Shown here: one piece after another, positions 52,481-62,646 of the stretch
How positions within the stretch are numbered: the stretch's first letter is position 1
Layout: every line of letters begins with the position of its first letter
Source: Kitasatospora arboriphila
GTDB taxonomy: Bacteria; Actinomycetota; Actinomycetes; Mycobacteriales; Mycobacteriaceae
Assembly (NCBI RefSeq): GCF_000717275.1
Contig: NZ_JNYV01000003.1
Span: 692,952-756,951, forward strand
DNA: 64,000 nucleotides
Direction: 5' to 3'
Made by a program: the position numbers and the translations under genes
The notes under the pieces: generated by a model
Seen by the model: only the letters and a program-made list of their open reading frames with translations
The model's database searches: none
Told to the model about the DNA's origin: nothing

Positions 52481-55231
52481 CGCGGGTTGGTGTGGCTGAC
52501 CGTTGCTGATGGCCCGCCACACCCGTGACGGGTTCATCGGTAATTCGTACACCCGGACGCCCACCGCGTTGCGAATTGCACTCTCGAGCGCCGGGGCCAC
52601 CGGGTTGTAGGGCGCTTCGCTCATCGACTTGGCGCCGAGCGGGCCGATCGAATCGTAGGTGTCGGCGAAAAACACCTCGGTCTCCGGCACGTCGGCGAGC
52701 TGGGGGATGTGGTAATTACGCAATACCTGGGTGAGCACCTGGCCCTCGTCGAGAATCATCTCCTCGTACAGGGCGCTGCCGATCGCCTGTGCCGCACCGC
52801 CTTCGACCTGGCCCCGGCACTGCTGCGGGTTGAGCACCACTCCGGCGTCTGCGGACTGCACCGACTGCAGGATGCGCACCTCGCCGGTGGCAGAATCGAC
52901 CGCAACACGAAACGCATGGACGTTGAAGGCGATCGAGCGCGGGGTGCCGTTCTGAGTGCTCGTGGCGCGTAGCGGCCCTCCGTGGACGGTGACGATCCCG
53001 GCGAGGTCGATGAACTCCACGCCCGCCTGCACGCCTTGCGGTCCGAGGGTGCACTCGGCGACATCGGTGTCGAGCGCCCGGGCCGCGATTTCGAGGATCT
53101 CGCCGCGCAACTGAGCGCACGCGAGTCCGAGTGCTTTGCCGGCGACCACCGTACCGGCTGATCCGAAGGCGCCGGTGTCGTAGCCGACCTCATCGGTGTC
53201 GGCCTGCCTGATCACTATCTGGCCCGGTGAACACCCCAGCGCCGACGACGCGATCTGGCTGTGAACGGTGGTGGTTCCGTTTCCGAACTCTGCCGTGCCG
53301 ACCGCGGCGATGTACGTGCCGTCATCGGTCAGCGTGACCGCGACATCGGCAAAATGTCCACGCGGCGGAATGGTGGCGATCATCGCCGTCCCCATGCCTT
53401 CGCCGATGTACCACCCGGGCCGGCCTGCTACGTCCTCGCCCGCTCGGATCGGGTCGGCACGCCCGGCGATCAGCGCTTGCTCGGCCAGATCGATGCACTG
53501 GTCGAGACCGTAGCTTCCGAACTCGAGGTCGCCCTCTTCGACCTCCCAGGCGACGAACTCGTCTCCGGGGGCGACCACGTTACGACGGCGCATCTCGAAC
53601 GGGTCGATGCCCAGCTGTGCCGCGAGTTCGTCGATGGCGCCCTCGATGCCGAACGCGACCTGACCCAGACCGTAACCGCGGAAAGCGCCCGACGGAATGT
53701 TGTTGGTGTACACAGCTTGTGCGTCGACGTGCTTGTTGGGGCAGCGGTAGAGCACCATGGTCTCGTTGCAGGCGTGGAACATCACCCCGCTGCTGTGGTT
53801 TCCGTAGGCGCCGGCGTCGGACAGTACCGACACCGAGAGCGCGGTGAGGATTCCGTCGGCGCCCGCCGCCGCCGTCACCCCCACACGCATCGGATGGCGG
53901 CACGGGGCCCGGGTGAACTCCTCGGTGCGCGTGAACTCGTACACCGCGGGGCGCCCGGTCTTCATGAGCGCGAGCGCCACCACGTCTTCGGTGAGCAGTT
54001 CTTGCTTGCCCCCGAAACCGCCACCCACCCGAGCGGCGTACACACGTACGTTGTCACCGCTGAATCCGAAGATGTGACACAGCTCGGCCCGCACCAGAAA
54101 GGGGACCTGTGTGCTGGACCGCACCACCACCCGGCCGTCATCATCTCGCCAGGCGACTGCGCCATGGGTTTCGAGGTGGGCGTGCTGGACGCGTGCCGTC
54201 TGCCAGGTTCCCGAGACCACAGCGCCCCCGTTGTCACGAGCCTGCGCGAGACCGGCCTCGATGTCGCCCACCGTGCCGTCGACGGAGGCGACGAGATTGC
54301 GGGCCGGGTCCGCGATCCGCGAATCGGGCCCCTTCTCACCGTGCACCGTCGGAGTCGCGGGGTCGGTGGCCACCGCCGGATCGAAGTTGGCGGGCAGCAC
54401 GTCGTACTCCACCACGATGAGTTCGGCGGCGCGACGGGCGACGGTGATCGAGTCGGCGACCACTGCGGCCACCCGCTGCCCGATGAAACGCACCGTGGTG
54501 TCGAAGACGTATCCGTCGTCGGGGTCGTCGTGGCGGTGGTCATGGCGCGCGGTCGAGAACGGCACCCCCGGATCGTCGAGGTACGTCAGAACTGTTCGTA
54601 CTCCGGGCATCTGCTCGGCCGCCGAGGCATCGACAGACAGGATGCGGGCGTGCGCATGCGGACTCCCGAGCACCGAGATGTGGCCGACGTCGATGGGCAA
54701 TCCATCCATCGTGTACGGCTCGGTCCCGGTGACGATGCGTGGTGCGGCCGGAGCCGACACCGAGCGGCCGATCGATGGACCGGAATCTCCTGGCGACACC
54801 TTCTCGGTGCCGACCACGCCGTCGATGGCGTCGCGGATCGCGCGGTAACCGGTACACCGGCACAGGTTGCCCTTGAGGCTGTTCGGCAGGTCTTCTCGCT
54901 GATCTTTGTCGAAAGTACTTGCGGTGACGATCATTCCGGCGGTGCAGAAACCGCACTGGAAGCCGGCGGCGTCGACGAATCGCTGCTGCACAGGATGCAG
55001 GTTCTCCGGCGTGCCGAGCCCGGTGACCGTGGTGATCTCGGAGTCCATCGCCCGGAACGCCGGAATCAGACACGAATGGTGCGGCTCACCGTCGATCAGT
55101 ACCGAGCAGGCACCGCAATCGCCTGCGTCGCAACCCTTCTTGACCCCGAACTCGCCTTGGTCGCACAGGAACGTTCGTAGACACTGCCCGGCCGCGGGCG
55201 TGGCGGCCACATCTTCACCATTGATCTTCAC
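52475..55231 (-). CDS. Xanthine-dehydrogenase-like molybdenum hydroxylase, FeS domain fused to Mo domain
   Basis: 918 residues from GTG 55231, with GGAG 9 nt upstream. Residues about 1-160 form the 2Fe-2S subunit (CDAGDCGACSVLIDG, CGFCTAGM, CRCTGYRA). The rest is the Mo-pterin subunit: GGGFGGKQELLTEDV, the active-site arginine in AFRGYGLGQ and the catalytic glutamate in GAKSMSEAPYNP. It is fused in one chain while the FAD domain is a separate upstream gene. The 8-oxoguanine deaminase next door suggests purine oxidation. The stop lies in a repeat tract. Confidence 0.9.
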   Translation of the reverse strand: MKINGEDVAATPAAGQCLRTFLCDQGEFGVKKGCDAGDCGACSVLIDGEPHHSCLIPAFRAMDSEITTVTGLGTPENLHPVQQRFVDAAGFQCGFCTAGMIVTASTFDKDQREDLPNSLKGNLCRCTGYRAIRDAIDGVVGTEKVSPGDSGPSIGRSVSAPAAPRIVTGTEPYTMDGLPIDVGHISVLGSPHAHARILSVDASAAEQMPGVRTVLTYLDDPGVPFSTARHDHRHDDPDDGYVFDTTVRFIGQRVAAVVADSITVARRAAELIVVEYDVLPANFDPAVATDPATPTVHGEKGPDSRIADPARNLVASVDGTVGDIEAGLAQARDNGGAVVSGTWQTARVQHAHLETHGAVAWRDDDGRVVVRSSTQVPFLVRAELCHIFGFSGDNVRVYAARVGGGFGGKQELLTEDVVALALMKTGRPAVYEFTRTEEFTRAPCRHPMRVGVTAAAGADGILTALSVSVLSDAGAYGNHSSGVMFHACNETMVLYRCPNKHVDAQAVYTNNIPSGAFRGYGLGQVAFGIEGAIDELAAQLGIDPFEMRRRNVVAPGDEFVAWEVEEGDLEFGSYGLDQCIDLAEQALIAGRADPIRAGEDVAGRPGWYIGEGMGTAMIATIPPRGHFADVAVTLTDDGTYIAAVGTAEFGNGTTTVHSQIASSALGCSPGQIVIRQADTDEVGYDTGAFGSAGTVVAGKALGLACAQLRGEILEIAARALDTDVAECTLGPQGVQAGVEFIDLAGIVTVHGGPLRATSTQNGTPRSIAFNVHAFRVAVDSATGEVRILQSVQSADAGVVLNPQQCRGQVEGGAAQAIGSALYEEMILDEGQVLTQVLRNYHIPQLADVPETEVFFADTYDSIGPLGAKSMSEAPYNPVAPALESAIRNAVGVRVYELPMNPSRVWRAISNGQPHQPAS

Positions 55232-55241
55232 AGTCCGCTCC

Positions 55242-56054
55242 TCATAGTCCGGCCAAGTGCGCGACGACGTCCCGGGTGAGCACTCCGGTGACCTGGTGGC
55301 GCCAATCGGCCGCCCCGTGGGCATCCGAGTAATAGGCGCCGGCCGGGATCGCGGAATCGATCTGCGCTGCTGCGGCTTCGGGGTCCAAGGAGTCGGTGAC
55401 CACCACATACGGGCGATCGGTCGCCGCCGTCACCGAGATCACCGCGCCATCCGGTGTCCGGCGCCCGACGACCACGGCTCCGGACCGGCCGAGGGGCGAC
55501 AGGGCCACCTTCCGCAGAACAGTCGGCTGGCGGAGGCTGGAGGCGGGAATCCGCACCGAGCGCAACACATCTCCCGCGTCGAGGACCGTGGTGGAATTGC
55601 CGGTGACGAAGTGGGGGACCGTGCATCGGACGTCGGACCCGTCCGCCTTCCAGATCAACAACTCGGCGTCCAGCGCCGACAACATCGAGATCATCGAACC
55701 CACCGGGAACCCGAGACAGATGTTGCCGCCGACAGTGGCGCTCTTCCAGATCTTGTACGAGGCCAGCAACGCCCGAGCGGCCTGGCGGAACACCGCGGTG
55801 GCCACCCAGTCACCGGGGTAGGCGGTGGACTGCAACGTTTCGACGGTGCAGGTGGCGCCGATGTCGAGGCCGTCCTCGGCGATCGTGAGGTCGGGCCACC
55901 GAAGTCCCCGCAGGTCGATCAGCCGGTTCAGGTGCATCTGCGGTTCACTCATCAGCCAGGTGCCGCCGGCCATCAGGCCGTCGGTGCCGGACAGACCGGC
56001 CAGATCTGCACGGTTCCGGGGCACCACAACGGAATCGACGGAATGCAGGTCCAT
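55242..56054 (-). CDS. FAD-binding subunit of the molybdenum hydroxylase
   Basis: 270 residues, CoxM/XdhB-type. LMAGGTWLMSEP (about 27-38) and SATVGGNICLGFPVGSMIS (about 105-123) are the FAD contacts. It takes electrons from the 2Fe-2S domain of the fused subunit and passes them to NAD or another acceptor. ATG 56054 overlaps the upstream deaminase stop (TGATG), and 10 bp separate it from the large subunit. Confidence 0.9.
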   Translation of the reverse strand: MDLHSVDSVVVPRNRADLAGLSGTDGLMAGGTWLMSEPQMHLNRLIDLRGLRWPDLTIAEDGLDIGATCTVETLQSTAYPGDWVATAVFRQAARALLASYKIWKSATVGGNICLGFPVGSMISMLSALDAELLIWKADGSDVRCTVPHFVTGNSTTVLDAGDVLRSVRIPASSLRQPTVLRKVALSPLGRSGAVVVGRRTPDGAVISVTAATDRPYVVVTDSLDPEAAAAQIDSAIPAGAYYSDAHGAADWRHQVTGVLTRDVVAHLAGL

Positions 56055-57412
56055 CAGCCGGCCTTCGCGATCAGGACGTCGTGCGCGGCCGCCACCTCGG
56101 CGGCGGTTGCCTCGACATCGATGGTGGTCAATTCTCCCGCCCGGACAACGGTTTTCCCGTTCACCCACAGGCGTTCCACCGGTGGCACCGCGCCGAGAAC
56201 GAGGGCTGCGACAGGGTCTGCGATACCGGCGTGCCCCAGGCCGTCCCGTCGCCACAACACCATGTCGGCGAGCTTGCCGGCTTCGATGGAGCCGATACTG
56301 TCCTGGCAACCCAGTACACGCGCGCCGCCCAGCGTGGCCATCTCGAGTGCCTGTCGAGTGGTGAGCGCCGTCGGTCCGCCGGTGGCACGCGCCATCAACA
56401 CCGCCTGATGCGCTTCTTCGAGAATACGGCTGGATTCGTTCGAGGCCGCGCCGTCCACACCCAGGCCGACCGGGACGCCCGCCGCCAAAAGGTCACGGGT
56501 GCGGGCGATTCCGGCACCGAGGCGGCCGTTTGATGACGGGCAGTGAGCCACCGAACTCCCGGAGGTGGCCAAGGTCGTGATCGCGTGGTCGTCGAAGTGG
56601 ACCCCGTGGGCAAACCAGACATCAGGGCCCAGCCAGCCGACCGTTTCCATGTATTCGATCGGTGTGCATCCGAAACGGTCTGCGGTATAGGCGGACTCGT
56701 CCGCCGTCTCGGCCAGATGTGTGTGCAGACGTACTCGCCTCTCTCTGGCGAGCTCGGCGGAGGCACGAAGCAGGTCGGCAGTCACCGAGAACGGTGAACA
56801 CGGTGCAAGAGCGATCTTCACCATCGCATCGGGACCCGGGTCGTGCCAGCGGTCGATCGCATCTGCGCTGGCGGACATGATCTGGTCGATGGTCTCGACC
56901 ACGCTGTCCGGGGGCAGCCCACCGTCCTTCTCGCTCAAGTCCATCGAGCCGCGCGTGGGGTGAAAACGCAGGCCGACGGTCTGCGCCGCCATGATCTCGG
57001 CCGCCAACATGTCGCCACCCTCTTTCGGGAAGACGTAGTGGTGGTCGGTGCTGGTGGTGCACCCCGAGAGGGCCAGCCAACCGAGCGCGCCGGTTGCGGC
57101 CACGTTCACGGCCTTCTCGTCGATGCCCGCCCACACGGGATACAGCGTGGTGAGCCACTCGAACAGGGTGTGATCAGCGGCGAGGCCGCGAGTCAGCCAT
57201 TGATAGAGGTGGTGGTGAGTGTTGACCAGGCCCGGGGTGAGGATGCAGCCGCGTCCGTCGACGATCTCGGCTCCGTCTGCCACCGCGGGATCGACCCTGC
57301 CGTCGACGACATCCGTGATCCGATTGCCGTCGAATACGACGGACCCGGAGGCGATCTCACGGCGGCCGGCGTCCATGGTGATGACGTAGGCGTTCTCGAC
57401 GACGGTGGTCAT
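56054..57412 (-). CDS. 8-Oxoguanine deaminase (amidohydrolase superfamily)
   Basis: 452 residues from ATG 57412. The motif NTHHHLYQWLTRGLA (about 64-78) is characteristic of 8-oxoguanine deaminases, with two zinc histidines. HTHLAET and GVDGAASNESS supply further metal and active-site residues. It would turn 8-oxoguanine into uric acid, which fits the partial uricase gene 6 kb to the right and the molybdenum hydroxylase in the same operon. Other aminohydrolases such as atrazine chlorohydrolase are relatives. Confidence 0.88.
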   Translation of the reverse strand: MTTVVENAYVITMDAGRREIASGSVVFDGNRITDVVDGRVDPAVADGAEIVDGRGCILTPGLVNTHHHLYQWLTRGLAADHTLFEWLTTLYPVWAGIDEKAVNVAATGALGWLALSGCTTSTDHHYVFPKEGGDMLAAEIMAAQTVGLRFHPTRGSMDLSEKDGGLPPDSVVETIDQIMSASADAIDRWHDPGPDAMVKIALAPCSPFSVTADLLRASAELARERRVRLHTHLAETADESAYTADRFGCTPIEYMETVGWLGPDVWFAHGVHFDDHAITTLATSGSSVAHCPSSNGRLGAGIARTRDLLAAGVPVGLGVDGAASNESSRILEEAHQAVLMARATGGPTALTTRQALEMATLGGARVLGCQDSIGSIEAGKLADMVLWRRDGLGHAGIADPVAALVLGAVPPVERLWVNGKTVVRAGELTTIDVEATAAEVAAAHDVLIAKAG

Positions 57413-57537
57413 GCTCGCCACGCTACGGCGAAAGCGTTACGGAAAAATGACATTCGAGCTGGGCGGTACCACTTGCGGGCCGGACGAATGGGGTAGAGGC
57501 TGAGTGAAATTAATTCCCGGCGAACGGATGGTTGACG

Positions 57538-59031
57538 ATGACGGCTACGACTGTTGATCCCGCTCCGGAAAAGAGCGAGCCGACCGAACTCAAACGGGTG
57601 ATGGGCCCCAAACTGCTCTTGCTGTTCATCGTCGGCGACATCCTCGGTGCCGGGGTCTACGCGGTGACCGGCAGCATGATCGACAACGTCGGCGGTATGG
57701 CCTGGCTGCCGTTCATCCTCGCCTTTGCGGTGGCGACATTGACGGCTTTCTCCTACCTCGAGTTGGTCACCAAGTTCCCGCAGTGTGCCGGCGCCGCCCT
57801 GTACACGCAGAAGGCATTCGGTATCCACTTCCTGACTTTCTTGGTCGCGTTCGCGGTGGTGTGCTCGGGCATCACCAGCGCATCCACTTCGTCGAATGTG
57901 GTCGCCGCCAACCTCCTGGCTGGGCTGAACGAATCATTCAGTGATGCCAACGGACTCGGCTGGTTCGACGTGCCGACCGGGACCACCGCCCAGCTGGTGG
58001 TCGCTCTGGCCTTCATGATCGTCCTGGCCCTGATCAACCTGCGCGGCGTGGGTGAATCGGTGAAGTTCAACGTGATCCTCACCCTGGTCGAGATGACGGC
58101 ACTGATCATCGTCATCGTGATCGGCTTCGTCGCGGCCGGCCGGGGTACCGGAGACGGTGACATCAGCAACCTGGTGGTGTTCGAAGACGCGAATGACAAG
58201 GGCTGGTTCCTGGCGGTGACGGTCGCGACCACCATCGCCTTCTTCGCCATGGTCGGGTTCGAGGACTCGGTCAACATGGTCGAGGAGACGAAGAACCCCG
58301 AGAAGATCTTCCCGAAGGTCATGTTGTCCGGTCTCGGCATCGCCTGCCTCATCTATGTGCTGGTGGTGGTCGCGGTCATCGCGGTACTCCCGCTGGACTT
58401 CGAGCCGGAGAACTCCGACGAAGGTATCTTGCTGTCGGTGGTGAAACTGGGCGCGCCGTCAGTCCCGATCGAAGAGATCTTCCCGTATCTGACGGTGTTC
58501 GCGGTCGCCAACACCGCACTGATCAACATGCTGATGGCGAGCCGGCTGATCTACGGCATGGCCAACCAGCGAGTGCTGCCTCGTGGGCTCGGCAAGGTGT
58601 TGCCGGGCCGTCGTTCACCGTGGACGGCGATCATCTTCACCACGCTGCTCTCGTTCGTGTTGATCATCGTGGTGAACCAGCTGTCGGAGAACTCCGTTGT
58701 GGGTGCTCTGTCGGGCACAACCGGCCTGCTGCTGCTGTGCGTCTTCGCTGTGGTCAACATCGCGTGCCTCGTTCTCAAGCGAGGCGATGTGAAGGCGTTC
58801 TTCCGGGCCCCGGTGTGGATCCCAGTGCTCGGCGCGGTGCTCTGTCTGTTCCTCGCCGGCCCATGGGCGAGGACCGACGCGCAGATGATCCAGTACAAGA
58901 TCGCCGGTGTGATGCTGCTGCTCGGCGTCGTGTTGTGGGCGGTGACGTGGGCGGTCAACAAGTACGAGAACCGCCCCGGTGGCTTCTATGACACGGACTC
59001 GTCGCTCGAGGACGAACCTGTCAGGAAGTGA
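57538..59031 (+). CDS. APC-superfamily permease
   Basis: 497 residues from ATG 57538 (TTG 57532 is the alternative). About 12 hydrophobic segments run from residue 24 to 475. GPKLLLLFIVGDILGAGVYAVTG is the TM1 region, with the GAG(V)Y unwinding point; EDSVNMVEETKNPEK is the cytoplasmic loop common in amino acid permeases. It is divergent from the purine oxidation operon (125-bp gap), so a purine or its nitrogen-rich product is a possible substrate. Amino acid transport is as likely. Confidence 0.85.
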   Translation: MTATTVDPAPEKSEPTELKRVMGPKLLLLFIVGDILGAGVYAVTGSMIDNVGGMAWLPFILAFAVATLTAFSYLELVTKFPQCAGAALYTQKAFGIHFLTFLVAFAVVCSGITSASTSSNVVAANLLAGLNESFSDANGLGWFDVPTGTTAQLVVALAFMIVLALINLRGVGESVKFNVILTLVEMTALIIVIVIGFVAAGRGTGDGDISNLVVFEDANDKGWFLAVTVATTIAFFAMVGFEDSVNMVEETKNPEKIFPKVMLSGLGIACLIYVLVVVAVIAVLPLDFEPENSDEGILLSVVKLGAPSVPIEEIFPYLTVFAVANTALINMLMASRLIYGMANQRVLPRGLGKVLPGRRSPWTAIIFTTLLSFVLIIVVNQLSENSVVGALSGTTGLLLLCVFAVVNIACLVLKRGDVKAFFRAPVWIPVLGAVLCLFLAGPWARTDAQMIQYKIAGVMLLLGVVLWAVTWAVNKYENRPGGFYDTDSSLEDEPVRK

Positions 59032-59234
59032 ACGGCGAGTTCGGACTCCGACCACCCCCGCAGGTGCATACCGGGTTTCGTCTTACGCACAGATGCCATG
59101 TCCGGCGCTGTGAGGTTTCGGCCGCCCCTAGGATTCGTGAAGCTCCATCCCGGTCGCAATTCGCGATTATCCGCACCTGGTGTCGGGTCGTCATGGTGGA
59201 GTGATGGTTTCGTGGGCGATGTGGAGGTGCGTTG

Positions 59235-62200
59235 ATGTTTCGCAAGGTGTTGGTGGCCAACCGTGGTGAGATCGCGATTCGTGCTTTTCGTGCTGCGTAT
59301 GAGTTGGGTGCGGGGACGGTGGCGGTGTTCCCGTTCGAGGATCGCAATTCAATTCATCGTTTGAAGGCTGATGAGGCCTATCAGATCGGTGAGCCAGGTC
59401 ATCCGGTGCGGGCGTACCTGTCGGTCGAGGAGATCATCGCGGCGGCCCGGCGCGCGGGTGCTGACGCGATCTACCCGGGGTACGGGTTCTTGTCGGAGAA
59501 TCCGGATCTGCCGGCGGCGTGTGCGGATGCGGGCATCACGTTCGTGGGGCCCAGTTCGGACATCCTCGAGCTGACCGGCAACAAGTCGCGTGCGATCGCT
59601 GCAGCCAAGGCGGCGGGGTTGCCGGTGTTGGCCTCGAGTGAGGCGTCGTCAGATGTTGATGAGTTGATGGCGGCGGCGCAGGCGATGCGGTTCCCGGTGT
59701 TCGTCAAAGCGGTTGCCGGCGGCGGCGGCCGGGGAATGCGGCGGGTCGAGACGATCGACGGGCTGCGCGAAGCCATCGAAGCTGCTGCCCGCGAAGCGAA
59801 TTCGGCATTTGGTGATGCGTCGGTGTTCTTGGAGCAGGCGGTGATCGCCCCTCGTCATATCGAGGTCCAGATCCTGGCTGATCAGCACGGCAATGTGATG
59901 CATTTGTTCGAGCGTGACTGCAGTGTGCAACGCCGCCATCAGAAGGTGATCGAGTTGGCGCCGGCACCGAACATGCCGCTGGGGTTGCGGGAGAAGATCT
60001 GCGCGGATGCGGTCGCGTTCGCGAAAAAGATCGGTTACTCGTGTGCGGGGACGGTGGAGTTTTTGGTCGACCGCGACGGCAACCATGTGTTCATCGAGAT
60101 GAATCCACGTATCCAGGTCGAGCACACGGTCACCGAAGAGATCACCGATGTGGATTTGGTGCAGTCCCAGTTGCGGATCGCCGCGGGTGAGACGTTGAGT
60201 GAGTTGGGGTTGTCGCAAGACAAGGTCACGATCCGCGGCGCGGCGATGCAGTGCCGGATCACCACTGAGGATCCGACCAACGGTTTCCGTCCGGATACGG
60301 GCCGGATCACCGCCTACCGCACTCCGGGTGGGGCGGGGGTGCGTCTGGATGGCGGGGCGACGTTGGGTGCGGAGGTCAGTGCGCACTTCGATTCGATGCT
60401 GGTGAAACTCACGTGCCGGGGCCGTGATTTCGAGACCGCGGTGGCCCGGTCGCGGCGGGCGCTGGCCGAGTTCCGGATTCGTGGTGTGGCCACGAATGTG
60501 CCGTTCCTGCAAGCAGTGTTGGACGACCCCGATTTTCGGGCAGGGAATGTCACGACCTCGTTCATCGAGGAACGCCCGCAGCTGCTGACCTCGCGGGTAT
60601 CGGCGGACCGCGGTACCCGAATCCTGAACTATCTGGCTGATGTGACGGTGAACAAGCCGCACGGAGAGCGGCCGGCGACGGTCTATCCGCGCGACAAACT
60701 CCCCGACATCGATGTGTCCACGCCGCCTGATGGGTCCCGGCAACGCTTGTTGAAACTCGGCCCAGAAGGTTTCGCGGCCGATCTCCGTGCGTCGAAAGCG
60801 TTGGGGGCTACTGACACCACGTTCCGGGATGCGCATCAGTCGTTGTTGGCGACCCGGATCCGCACCACCGGTTTGGTGGCGATCGCCCCGTATGTGGCGG
60901 CGATGACCCCGCAGTTGTTGTCGGTGGAGTGCTGGGGCGGAGCCACCTACGATGTCGCGCTGCGGTTCTTGAAGGAAGACCCGTGGGATCGGTTGGCGCA
61001 GTTACGCGAAGCAATACCCAACATCAACCTGCAAATGCTCCTTCGCGGCGCGAACACGGTCGGCTACACCCCGTACCCGCAGAAGGTGACCCGCTCGTTT
61101 GTGGCCGAGGCTGCCGCGACGGGGATCGACATCTTCCGGATCTTCGACGCACTGAACAATGTGGATCAGATGCGGCCGGCGATCGACGCGGTCCGCGAGA
61201 CCGGCACCACGATCGCCGAGGTCGCCCTGTCCTACACCGGGGACCTGTCGAATCCGGCCGAAAATCTGTACACGCTCGACTACTATCTGCGGCTGGCCGA
61301 ACAGTTGGTGGAGGCCGGCGCTCACGTTTTGGCGATCAAGGACATGGCTGGGCTGCTACGCCCGCAAGCGGCGTCGACGTTGGTGTCGGCATTACGCAGC
61401 AATTTTGATCTGCCGGTGCATGTGCACACCCACGACACCCCGGGCGGGCAGCTGGCGACGTATCTGGCGGCGTGGCAGGCCGGCGCTGATGCGGTCGATG
61501 GTGCCTCGGCGGCGTTGGCCGGGACGACCAGTCAGCCGGCGCTCTCGGCGATCGTGGCCGCGACCGCGCACACCGAGTACGACACCGGGCTGGATCTGGC
61601 CGCGGTGTGTGAGCTCGAACCGTATTGGGAGGCGCTGCGGAAGGTGTACGCGCCGTTCGAGTCCGGGCTCCCCGCCCCGACCGGCCGGGTGTACACCCAC
61701 GAGATCCCCGGTGGTCAACTCTCGAACCTGCGTCAGCAGGCCATCGGTTTGGGGTTGGGGGATCGGTTCGAACAGGTCGAAGGTGCTTACGCTGCCGCGG
61801 ACCGGATGCTCGGGCGGTTGATCAAGGTCACCCCGTCCTCGAAGGTGGTCGGGGATCTGGCGTTGGCGTTGGTGGGCACCGGGGTCAGTGCCGACGACTT
61901 CGCCCAGGACCCGGCCGCGTACGACATTCCGGATTCGGTGATCGGGTTTCTGCGGGGTGAGCTCGGTGAACCGGCCGGCGGGTGGCCTGAACCGCTACGG
62001 ACTCGGGCGTTGGCCGGGCGGGCCCCAGCCAAACCCGTTGTAGCGCTGTCCGCCGAGGACGAGGCGGCTCTCGACGGCGACAGCGCGACCCGGCGACAGA
62101 CGTTGAACCGGTTGTTGTTCCCGGGCCCGACCAAGGATTACGAAGAGCACCAAACCGCGTACGGCGACACCTCCAGTCTCTCGGCCAACCAGTTCTTCTA

Positions 62201-62615
62201 CGGACTGCGGTACGGCGACGAGCATCGGGTGGAACTCGAACCCGGCGTCGAGCTACTCATCGGGTTGGAAGCGATCAGCGAGGCCGACGAACGAGGCATG
62301 CGTACCGTGATGTGCATCCTCAACGGCCAACTCCGGCCAGTCCAGGTCCGCGACCGTTCCCTTAAAGTCGATGTCCTCGTCGCCGAAAAAGCAGTGTCCG
62401 GCAATCCCAAACACATCGCCGCACCGTTCGCCGGGGTGGTCACCACCGTCGTCGAAGCCGGACAACACATCGAACCCGGCGCCACCATCGGCTCGATCGA
62501 GGCCATGAAAATGGAAGCCGCCATCACCACCCCCACCGGCGGCACCATCAAACGCATCGCCATCAGCACCGTCGCACAAGTCGAAGGCGGAGACCTGCTG
62601 GTGGAACTGGAGTAG
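59235..62615 (+). CDS. pyc: Pyruvate carboxylase
   Basis: 1126 residues in the standard order: biotin carboxylase (about 1-450, with GGGGRGMRRV and EMNPRIQVEH), carboxyltransferase (about 530-810, with FRDAHQSLLATR and THDTPGGQ), and biotinyl domain with EAMKME (about 1093). It fixes CO2 to pyruvate to make oxaloacetate for the TCA cycle. ATG 59235 follows GGAGG; a TTG at 59232 is in frame. The gene changes from G/T-rich to C/A-rich codons toward its 3' end. Confidence 0.98.
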   Translation: MFRKVLVANRGEIAIRAFRAAYELGAGTVAVFPFEDRNSIHRLKADEAYQIGEPGHPVRAYLSVEEIIAAARRAGADAIYPGYGFLSENPDLPAACADAGITFVGPSSDILELTGNKSRAIAAAKAAGLPVLASSEASSDVDELMAAAQAMRFPVFVKAVAGGGGRGMRRVETIDGLREAIEAAAREANSAFGDASVFLEQAVIAPRHIEVQILADQHGNVMHLFERDCSVQRRHQKVIELAPAPNMPLGLREKICADAVAFAKKIGYSCAGTVEFLVDRDGNHVFIEMNPRIQVEHTVTEEITDVDLVQSQLRIAAGETLSELGLSQDKVTIRGAAMQCRITTEDPTNGFRPDTGRITAYRTPGGAGVRLDGGATLGAEVSAHFDSMLVKLTCRGRDFETAVARSRRALAEFRIRGVATNVPFLQAVLDDPDFRAGNVTTSFIEERPQLLTSRVSADRGTRILNYLADVTVNKPHGERPATVYPRDKLPDIDVSTPPDGSRQRLLKLGPEGFAADLRASKALGATDTTFRDAHQSLLATRIRTTGLVAIAPYVAAMTPQLLSVECWGGATYDVALRFLKEDPWDRLAQLREAIPNINLQMLLRGANTVGYTPYPQKVTRSFVAEAAATGIDIFRIFDALNNVDQMRPAIDAVRETGTTIAEVALSYTGDLSNPAENLYTLDYYLRLAEQLVEAGAHVLAIKDMAGLLRPQAASTLVSALRSNFDLPVHVHTHDTPGGQLATYLAAWQAGADAVDGASAALAGTTSQPALSAIVAATAHTEYDTGLDLAAVCELEPYWEALRKVYAPFESGLPAPTGRVYTHEIPGGQLSNLRQQAIGLGLGDRFEQVEGAYAAADRMLGRLIKVTPSSKVVGDLALALVGTGVSADDFAQDPAAYDIPDSVIGFLRGELGEPAGGWPEPLRTRALAGRAPAKPVVALSAEDEAALDGDSATRRQTLNRLLFPGPTKDYEEHQTAYGDTSSLSANQFFYGLRYGDEHRVELEPGVELLIGLEAISEADERGMRTVMCILNGQLRPVQVRDRSLKVDVLVAEKAVSGNPKHIAAPFAGVVTTVVEAGQHIEPGATIGSIEAMKMEAAITTPTGGTIKRIAISTVAQVEGGDLLVELE

Positions 62616-62646
62616 TCGTCGATCGAGCAGACGGCCGCCCGCAGCG

